A DNA stretch of 64,000 nucleotides, taken from the NCBI GenBank assembly GCA_947561395.2, contig OX387186.1, positions 40,009,220 to 40,073,219 of the forward strand, written 5' to 3'. The notes under the pieces were generated by a model. The model was not told the DNA's origin, did no database searches, and worked only from the letters and a program-made list of their open reading frames with translations. The stretch is from Buxus sempervirens. Its lineage: Eukaryota; Streptophyta; Magnoliopsida; Buxales; Buxaceae. Position numbers and translations under genes: made by a program. Below are positions 55,967 to 64,000 of this stretch, one piece after another. Numbering within the stretch: the stretch's first letter is position 1; each line of letters begins with the position of its first letter.

Positions 55967-57228
55967 TTATTCCTGATTTTCCTCAGGTTGGTTATCGATT
56001 TCGCGGCTTTCCCATAGAGTGGGAAAATACCGTTTCAAAAACTGGCCGTTGATAATCTTCTTTTCTTGGCCGTCTAATGACTGTATGTGATATGCCCCCC
56101 CCCCCCCCCCCGGGCAATACTTTGCTGACTTGCAGTGGTCCTTCCCATGTAGGTGACCACTTTCCGTATAAGGAGTCCTTTTTTCCTATTGGTAGAAGTG
56201 TTTTCCACATTAGGTCTCCTTGAGCAAATGACTTGTACTTCACTTGGCGGTTATACGATCTCGCAATCCTTTGTTTAAGTGCCTTTTGTCGGTCTAGGGC
56301 TAGCCTCCTCATTTCTCCCAAGTCTTCTAACTCAACTAACATTGCTTCCGTGTAATCCTTGGGAGTAAAATTATTTTGAATAGCCGCTCTCAAAGATTTG
56401 ACCGTAATCTCCACTGAAATAACTGCCTCATGACCGAAGGTTAAGGCAAAAGGGGTAGTTCCAATAGACGTCTTGTAAGACATTCTAAACGCCCATAATG
56501 CTTCAGATAGAAGTTTATGCCAACTTCTTGGCTTATCTTCGATCATCTTTCTCAGAATATTTTTCAATACTTTGTTGGTTGCTTCCGCCTGTCCATTTGC
56601 CTGTGCGTAATATGGTGTCGATTGAATCATTCTGATGCCATATGTTTTGGCAAATTCAACCATTTCTTGTCCCACAAAAACGGTGCCTGAATCGGTCGTG
56701 ATGGTTTCTGGGATACCGTATCTGTGAATTATCTGCTCCCTGATAAACTCAATCACATCCGATTGTTCCACCTTTTTCAAAGGTTTGGCTTCCACCCACT
56801 TGGTGAAGTAATCGGTAGCTACTATGATGAAATTATGTAGCCCAGCTGAAGGAGGATACACCTTTCCAATTAAATGCATTGCCCATCCTCTGAAGGGCCA
56901 TGGTTTGACTATTGTTTGCAATTCGAATGCTGGTACCCTTTGAACTGGTCCATGCTTTTGACATTCTTGACATCCTGTGGCGAACGTTTGGCAATCTTTC
57001 AATATTGAAGGCCAGTAATAACCATCGCATTTTGATTCCAGCTTGGTGTGCGCCACAGACCCCTTCATGTACTTCGGCCATTACTAACATAGCCTCTGTA
57101 GGGTTGACACATCTAAGTGGGATGTCGTCAATACTCTTTTTGTATAATTCACCGCACAGAATGAAATAGTTTGCAGCTTTCCTTTTGGTTGATCTGTTAG
57201 TCTTCACAGTAGGATCTTTGAGATATCC
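55967..57228 (-). pseudogene. Gypsy (Tat) integrase, broken
   Basis: Shows the zinc-binding CQECQKHG and catalytic-core blocks VATDYFTKWVEA, TTDSGTVF and NGQAEATNKVL with D, D and E positions present, then a C-terminal WSPTWEGPLQV. A frame change lies near 57030-57070. A 17-G run at 56095-56111 shifts the frame just before the C-terminus; the frame ending at the TAA at 55967-55969 looks like the original one. An in-frame TAG at 57229 separates it from the RNase H part. Confidence 0.88.
56095..56111. repeat. Poly-C tract, 17 nt, inside integrase
   Basis: An uninterrupted run of 17 C on the plus strand (G on the coding strand) that alters the integrase frame. It may be a real slip or an assembly error. 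Confidence 0.9.
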
Positions 57229-59535
57229 CTACATTTCACCTCTCCAATCCTGTCGTATTGTCTGATTACAACATGCCAGTGAATCTACCAAAAATGGTAT
57301 TTTCTCGGAATTGGGGAGAGATTGTACGGTCACTGTTCTGATTGAATCGCGCAGTCTGAGTCCGGATGCTAACTGGGCCAATTCATTAGCTTGGTAATTT
57401 TCCTTCCTCGGCCGATGTTCAAATTCGATTCTATTGAACTGCTGGGCCAAGAATCTCGCTCTTCGCAGTAAGAGTACCAATGACTCACTATTGCAGTTAT
57501 ATATGCTCTCCATTTGCTTCAAGACGAGTTGGGAATCCCCAAAAATATTGACCACTCGAGCACCCATTTCCCATAAAATTTCCAACCCTATAATCGCAGC
57601 TTCAAACTCCGCTTGATTATTCGTAGACAATTCTTCGAGCTGAAATGCATGTTCGTGCTTGTCGCCGGTTGGTGAAGTTATTACCACTCCAATCCCAGAA
57701 GCGAATTCTGTTTTTGAACCATCAAATTCCAGTGTCCATGGTTGGAATTCAGCGTAGCAAAAACTGGCATGAAACATTGGGATATCAAGTTCTTTTTCTT
57801 GTACGCTGGATGGATGATCGGCCAAAAAATCGGCCAATGCTTGCCCTTTTACCGCTTTCTGTGGTACATATTTGAAGTCAAACTCCATCAGAGTCAGAGT
57901 CCATTTCCCGAGTCTACCACTCACCGTGGGTCGAGTGAGCATATATTTAACCACGTCGGTGGCTGCTATGACAAAAATTTCTCTGGCCGAAAGGAGATAA
58001 TGTCGCAATTTGGTAGCTGCATAGTAAAGCGTGAGACATAACTTCTCCAGATTAGTGTACCTTTCTTCTACCGGAGTGAGAAATCTGCTAAGATAATAAA
58101 TGGCCTGCTCAAACCCTTGCTTGTTCTCTTGGGCCAATAAGACTCCAATCGAATCATTTGCAGCCGCTATGTAAAGCTTTAGCGGCCGTTCTTTTGAAGG
58201 TGGCACTAGGACCGGTGGTGTTGCCAAATATTGCTTAATGCTTTCAAAAGCGGCTTGGTGCTCCTCATTCCAAATAAATTCTTCAGCATCCTTGATCTTT
58301 AGTAATGGAGATAGGACCCTGATCTTTCCGGCCAAGTTTGAAATGAATCTCCTCAAGAAATTCACTTGGCCGAGCAATCTTTGTAGCTGTTTCTTATTGG
58401 CCGGTGGTTTGGCTTCTATGATCGACTTTGCCTTATTTTTGTCAACCTCTATTCCTCTTTGGTGCACGAGAAAGCCTAGGAAATTTCCGGCCGATACACC
58501 GAAGGCACATTTTAACGGGTTCATTTTCAAACTGTACTTTCGAAGTCGCTCAAAAACCCGCTTTAAATGTTGTAAGTGGTCTTTTTCGGTCTGCGATTTT
58601 ATTACCACATCGTCAATATATACCTCGAGTATCTGACCGATCATATCATGGAAGATAAGATTCATTACCCTTTGATAGGTTGCACCAGCATTTTTCAACC
58701 CGAAGGGCATAACTACCCAACAGTAAGTTCCTAATGCTCCGGGACAACGAAATGCCGTTTTAGCTACATCCTCTTCGGCAATAAAAATTTGATTATAACC
58801 GGAGTGGCCATCCATGAATGACAAAAACTTATGCCGTGATGCATTATCAACTAAGAGATCAGCGATCGGAATTGGATATTCATCCTTGGGTGTTGCAGAA
58901 TTCAGATTGCGGAAGTCAATACATACCCTAATTTGTCCACTCTTTTTTATTACAGGCACCACGTTAGAAAGCCAATCAGCGTATAGTATTGGCCTAATGA
59001 ACCCGGCTGATAAAAGCCGTTCTATTTCAACCTTTACTTTACATATCACGTCGTCACTCATCCTCCTTGAAGGCTGTCTGAATGGTTTGAATTCCGGCTT
59101 GATAGGTAGCCTGTGTTCTACCATCTTTCGATCCAATCCTGGCATCTCTTGGTAAGTCCAGGCAAAACAGTCCGAATATTTGGCCAACAATTGTTCCATT
59201 TCTTGTCTGACCAAAGGTGGTAGCAACTTGCTTATGAAAACAGGCTTTCGTTCTGCTTCTGTTCCCAGGTTGATTTCTTCTAATGGATCTTGGGTGTCTA
59301 CCTTCAGGTCTTCTAGCTTGGCTGGTGCTGCTTGCAGATCGGCAAGAGTAATCTCATCCCGATCTTGTATCCTTTCATAATCTTGTTCGTTGATGAATTC
59401 GGCCGAGTTCACCATTATCTCACCGTTTTCCAGCCATTCCTGATCCTGTTGCAATTTCCCTACTTTTTCTTCCTGTATATAAGCCGTCATCTTTCTTAAG
59501 ACGGCCTCTGCAACTTCTGATGGTTTAACCATCAT
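57229..59535 (-). pseudogene. Gypsy (Tat) reverse transcriptase and dual RNase H
   Basis: An uninterrupted 768-codon frame. Reverse transcriptase spans about residues 170-350 with VCIDFRNLNSATPKDEYP, MPFGLKNAGATYQR and YIDD (306-309). The usual Gypsy RNase H follows at about 440-570 (LYIAAANDSIGVLLAQ, LEKLCLTLYYAATKLRHYL). A second, archaeal-type RNase H lies at about 605-735 (WTLEFDGSKTEFASGIGVV, NNQAEFEAAIIGLEI, GDSQLVLKQM). The double RNase H defines the Tat clade. The frame is shifted from the upstream protease part, so the polyprotein is broken. Confidence 0.93.
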
Positions 59536-60773
59536 TTGGTAGTTCTTTGAGTTCAGCGACTGCGGCTACCTCTGTAAGCCGTTGTTGCGCCGATTGTAGT
59601 ATAGCCGAACTTGAAGCGATCGGCTACCCATTCTTGTCATATCCATTAAATGAAATAGGTTTTTCCCCTTCGTTATAAAGGGATGCATGTGCGGCATTGG
59701 AATCTACGGCAAATGGCCGCTTGTCAGCTTTCACTTCTTCGATCTTGCCATCTTTCCAAAACAGCAACGATTGGTGTAAAGAAGATGGTACACATCTATT
59801 CGAATGGATCCAATCTCTTCCCAGCAATGCGTTGTATCCTGCCGATGATTCAATCACGAAGAATGCCGTGAGAGATTGCCGTGCCCCAACCGTTTGTTCG
59901 ATTGGGAGGATTCCTATAGTTCCTGTAATACCCCCTGCAAAGTTAGTAACAGTGATTTCAGAAGGAATTAAATCCGATCAATGTGGAGATCGGGATGAAA
60001 TTTATTGATGCCCCATTATCAATTAGAATTCTATTGATAGGGATCCCGTTCATGTGCGCCTTTATAAATAAAGGCCTCAGATGTTGAGTCATGGCTAAGG
60101 ATGGTTCAACAAAACATACCTCTTCAACCGGACCGATTTTGTCACCATCGGCCGGTCTCTGGTCTTTTTTCTCTTCCTCGAGGTGTTCCGGATAGATCAC
60201 ATACAAAGCTACTGGATCTTCCTCCTCATTGATCTCTTGTAACCGTGGCAATTCCTGGCTCGCCCCAAAAGTCATGGGTAAAGTGAGGACCATATGGCAG
60301 TCAAGTGGTATCGGGGGCATCCGGCCAAAACAAATTTCAGCTATTGACGCATCAGCACTCAAAGGGGGTTGACTCAGTGATTCGCTGATCTCGTCTTTCG
60401 GAGTTTCGAGCGTCAATTCTTCCGTTATTTCTATCGTAGAGGGAGTTGAGATCCTGCTATATTCAGTTAACAATTGTTCAACTAACAATTGTTCTCCTTC
60501 CCCTCCGGCGAAATTGTCCGTCAATTCTTCGTCAGAAACCAGCCTTTCGGTTACTGCATTGGAATTATGTTCGGGTGTAGTATCTGGAGCAACTGATGAA
60601 TCGGGTAATGGGCTCCTTACGAGCCTTTGTGGTTTTGGAATGCGCCTTTTGGCGACAAACCTAGAAGACCAATATGGCTCGGAGGATCCAGTACTCTGTT
60701 CCTGGTATCGTCTCTTAGCTTGCTGTCGCTGCCAGTGTCGCTTCTGTGTTCTGGTTAATTCTGCGACATTTGC
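59536..60773 (-). pseudogene. Gypsy (Tat) gag-pol junction and protease, broken
   Basis: The protease motif LIDNGASINFI is near 59985-60017. GYNALLGRDWIH, the second conserved block, is at about 59795-59845 in a different frame, so a frameshift lies near 59960-59985. A TAG near 59624 and another frame change before 59535 follow. The N-terminal part continues the gag frame after the TAG at 60774. Confidence 0.8.
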
Positions 60774-63095
60774 CTACACATGGAAAGGAAATTTAGGATG
60801 AGTCAATCTTTTCCAGTGACCATCTTGAATAATAGGGGGTTTTACCATCCTGGGTTTGACCCTGTTTACCATCCTATATTGTTCGTGAGTCATATAGCCG
60901 CTTTCCCTAGCGGAGCTATATGTGGCTGCCGTCCTTGTCGGCGAGCATACTTGTCTTCCAGAAGTTAAGTATAACGGTCTCTTGCCCCCCTGAGTGTGGC
61001 GGGCATCTTCATGCTTAATGGATTTCCCTTTATACTGGGAATGCTGGTATTCTGTTATCACTTTTTGCCTGCAGTCTTGGCAAAGGTGATCTGGTGATAT
61101 TTCTATTTTCTCCGGAATCTTGCATGGTGCACCATTATTAATGGAAGAGTCCTCTGAGGATTTGGCAATCGTCTCCGGTCGCTTTCTGGTTGCCACTTGA
61201 TTGGAAGATAATTCAGAGGCAGTCGAAGCCAATTTCTTTGTTGTCATCTCGTTAGGATCTCGCTTTCTGCTTTCTTCCATTCTGGGTTCGCGCCTGGATT
61301 TATGCCACCATTCGCCCCAGATTTCACCCCTCCTTTCTTGACGCCATGACCGTCCTTGTGTAGGTGGATACCTCCAACAGTTTCTCGGTCGCAGGTTCAC
61401 CTGGTTTTGCTCTGGTTGCACTTTTTTCCCCCATTTCTCTGACGAGGATCCATCCAGGTCGACTTTAACTGCTGGGGTGCGTTTTGGCAAACCAATGGTG
61501 ACCATATTCGCCGACACCTCCTTAGGGAATGGTTGTGTATCAACCTGCATTTCCCCTTTGTCCGTTTCTGCAAACTTTAGGAGTCCTTTATCAATATTCT
61601 CCTGTATCACATTACGAAGTACAGTATACTCATTAGTTTCGTGAGTTTTTACTCCGTGCCATTTACAAGATTTGCCCTTGGCCGCCACATTGGCTGGGAT
61701 AAAAGGGTGGTCTTTAGTCAGTCTGAAGAATCCCTGTTTTAGAAGGTATTCAAATATTTCGGCCGTCTTATTTATGTCAAAGGAATAATTTCGGCTAAAA
61801 GTATTTGTCTCTTTTGTCGCTTCTGTATCCTTGGTTTTTCGGATAAGAATCGGACAGGTGATTGCTTGTTTTCCCACGACTTCTACAACCCCGTATTCAA
61901 AGTTCGGGTCCCTGTAATAAGACCCGTAAGACGAAACTTTCTTTTCGTTGTCTTCTTGTAATAGCCATTCATATTTGGCTGCTCTGGCCGACAATTCAAA
62001 TAAATCTTCGAACTGTTCACCTTCGAATTTCTTTCGAAGTTCAAAGTGTAGTCCGTTTAAGGCCAAATTTTCAAATTCCGATTCCGGTAAAAGAATTCGG
62101 CATTTGTTTTTCATATATTTAAAGCGAGCGATATACTTATCGGCCGACTCCCCTGGTTGTTGTCTTAACCGAGCAAGATCAACCATGGTTACTTCGGGTT
62201 CTGTGCGATAAAATTGGGAGTGGAATTTCTCTTCCATCATTACCCAATTTGTAACGGAATTGGCCGGTAATGTAATGTATCATGTAAAGGCCTGTCCGGT
62301 TAATGAGTTTCCAAATAGTCTGAGCCTGAGGAAATCATTACCGGACGCCTCTCCACATTGTACCGTAAATCGGCCAATGTGTTCAATGGTTGACTGTTGA
62401 CCTTCTCCTGAAAACAAAGTGAATTCGGGAATCTTGTATCCCCTAGGACATTCAAATTGCTGGTCAATCCAGCCCGGGTAAGGTTTCCTATAAACTGGCC
62501 TAGTCATTCGTCGGTGATATTGATCTCCGATCATCTCTTGAATTACATTTTGGATGTAATTACGGTTTACGGCCATATTTCTTACCCCGATATGTTCTCT
62601 ATGGTTCTCCTGCGCTTCCCTTTGCCCCATTGGACGTACCTCAATCGGAGGTACATTAGGAGGAATTGGGATACCATGTGGTATTTCTCCCCTAAAAGCA
62701 GCGGTGTTAGCCTGTTCATTTCGGCCATTTCCACCTAAGTTCATGGGTGGTGGTTGCTCCGGGATATTAATCCTTTCATGAGCATTCGAACCAGCAGCCG
62801 ATGTTTCAGCTCGCTCGGCCATCATAGCCGGTCTTGCCATTGTGGAGAAACCTTCCTGTAAAACTGCTAGGATTCTACCATTATCAGAAGAAATTTTGTT
62901 AATACCCTGACCAAAGCCTGCCATTTGTTGGCTAAGACCTTGTATGGCCTGGATGAGTCGTTCATTAAGATCTGGCTGAGAACTCGAAGGTCCTTCTTCC
63001 GGGACTTCTGAACCATAAAGAGGATTTACCTGAGATTCGGCAGGTTCCTCTGGCGTTGCATTTTCAGCATGCCGAGTACTTCTTTTTGCCGCCAT
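60774..63095 (-). pseudogene. Gypsy (Tat) gag, one internal stop
   Basis: I start it at the ATG at 63095 (MAAKRSTRHAENATPEE) because the upstream ATG at 63230 lies inside the LTR. Conserved gag blocks are IPEFTLFSGEG, EEKFHSQFYRTEPEV, RQQPGESADKYIARF and CRILLPESEFENLALNGL. A TGA at 62280-62282 interrupts the frame at a place where this family usually has Trp, so one G-to-A change explains it. The frame then stays open to a TAG at 60774. Confidence 0.85.
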
Positions 63096-63117
63096 TAGTG
63101 CTCTTTCAAAGACTAAT

Positions 63118-63136
63118 GGTCCCACCGGGCGTGCCA
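63118..63136 (-). other. Primer-binding site candidate
   Basis: On the minus strand TGGCACGCCCGGTGGGACC follows the 5' LTR end after 8 nt. The TGG start and position fit a tRNA primer site; the tRNA was not identified. Confidence 0.6.
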
Positions 63137-63144
63137 AAAAGGGA

Positions 63145-64000
63145 TGTTGCTCCGAAATTGGGCCGGTGTGAACACGTGTCGATGGTGATGATGTGTCTCT
63201 ACGCGGGCATGCCAGTATCGTTTGATACAAATGATTTCGGGTCGAACCCTGACCCCGGGCACCTGTTCCGAATCTGAACCGGGATCAGTCCAGTCATACT
63301 GCAAGTCACCTGTGATAAAATGGGTCAGACGATGATATGAAGACTAGGGGTCCGGTCTTCGTTGGGTTCTTGTAAGTGTTTGAAAGCGAAAGCAACTAAT
63401 GGCACACAAATCCTTTATTATAAAATCGGCCGACAAGCCAAAAGCGACAACAGATAATCCTCAAAAGGGAAACAAAAAGTAAAAAGAAAACTGACAGGAC
63501 TCGCAGGATCGGCTTGTCCTGGTCTTATAGCCGTAATCGGGTATAAACGCAGGAGGAAGGGGGCGGCTGCTAGCAAAGTCAATTCAGGGGGTTCACCTTG
63601 GATTGCTGCTTACCCGAAAATACACAAGTCACTTGCCGTGATCAGAGCGAGTCTCGAGACCGGCTGCTCGGGATTCTGTTGACACAGAACTGCGAGTCAG
63701 GGGCGGCCTCAACTTACTCTCCGGTGGCAGGATTCTGGTATTAATCAGAGTAAAGAGGGGTCGAAGATGTCACTGTGACTGGAAGCAGTGAGAGAGGTCT
63801 TAGTTTATCCTTCTGTAGTAGAGGGGATAAAAGATCACGGATGATCAAAATAATATAATAATCGGTTGCGGTTGGATCGATTGTGTCCCTGAGTTCTTAG
63901 AAGTTATGCCTTTTATAGCCGATCCTTGACGGTTGCTCAACGTCCTACTCTTGCACGATCTTCATGGCGGTTGGTCGTCTTCAGTCTTCCGTTCCAGAAC
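63145..64000 (-). repeat. Gypsy 5' LTR, partial (856 of about 1096 bp)
   Basis: Collinear with the 3' LTR from TGTTGCTCCG onward. I count about 20 differences, nearly all C/T or G/A, plus a 1-nt indel. It runs off the right edge. Confidence 0.92.

Larger units (their letters stand above)
47546..64000 (-). mobile_element. Tat-clade Gypsy retrotransposon with antisense PMD genes (right end outside window)
   Basis: LTRs begin with the same TGTTGCTCCGAAATTGGG at 47546 and 63145. On the minus strand the order is 5' LTR, primer-binding site, gag, protease, reverse transcriptase, RNase H, a second RNase H, integrase, then a 7 kb non-pol region with two plus-strand plant-mobile-domain genes, purine tract and 3' LTR. 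The extra RNase H before integrase is the hallmark of the Tat lineage. With a 1096-bp LTR the full length would be about 16.7 kb. By eye the LTRs differ at about 20 of 856 compared positions, mostly transitions, so the insertion is young. Gag-pol has several stops and frameshifts. Confidence 0.93.

Noticed and set aside
63096..63230. Gag start at 63230
   Set aside because: That ATG lies within the LTR upstream of the primer-binding site; the ATG at 63095 is the first inside the element.
1..64000. tRNA, rRNA and other structural RNA genes
   Set aside because: No cloverleaf with A/B boxes or rRNA segment was noticed on either strand; a covariance-model scan would be needed to exclude small ones.

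Overview
The window is nuclear DNA from a flowering plant, almost certainly a eudicot: AT-rich, with long intron-containing genes, L1- and RTE-type LINEs, Copia and Gypsy relics, hAT and PIF/Harbinger MITEs and solo LTRs. The only recognisable host gene is a full-length CASTOR ion-channel gene on the minus strand (16752 to 44327, 12 coding exons, about 894 residues). CASTOR sits in the nuclear envelope and is needed for the nuclear calcium signals of root symbiosis. An intact copy suggests a plant that still forms arbuscular mycorrhiza.

Layout. 1-16.3 kb is the gene-poor 3' flank of CASTOR. It holds Ogre/Tat-like LTR remains, a broken hAT transposase gene, a tandem array of about 128 bp units, a probable 3.6 kb solo LTR with a Harbinger-like element and a hAT MITE nested in it, a cluster of GAAGCAA-type inverted repeats, and two weak orphan exon candidates. 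16.7-44.3 kb is CASTOR. Every intron is phase 0, and the large introns are filled with transposons: a Copia relic in intron 10, a 2.5 kb solo LTR in intron 7, an L1 piece in intron 8, and in intron 3 a Copia relic split by an RTE LINE that is itself hit by an L1 and two hAT MITEs. From 44.5 kb to the window edge the region upstream of CASTOR is one nest: a LINE ending less than 200 bp from the CASTOR start codon, with a Tat-clade Gypsy element of over 16 kb inserted in it.

Most interesting points. (1) CASTOR carries two neighbouring 33-codon exons (28635-28733 and 28788-28886). Both encode the same stretch around the CGWRRD motif of the second RCK-like region, both are phase 0 with good splice sites, and only 54 bp separates them. 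This is a classic mutually exclusive exon pair and predicts two channel isoforms. (2) The Gypsy element carries, on its antisense strand between integrase and 3' LTR, two tandem intron-containing copies of a plant-mobile-domain gene; the first has a 128 bp intron-plus-exon tandem duplication. (3) Four evenly placed 25-nt imperfect palindromes lie in the likely U3 of the solo LTR near 10.5 kb.

Limits. Everything was read by eye from one window. Splice sites rest on GT-AG signals and protein continuity, not transcripts; repeat borders are given only where duplications or termini could be seen. Retroelement reading frames are broken and are only described.
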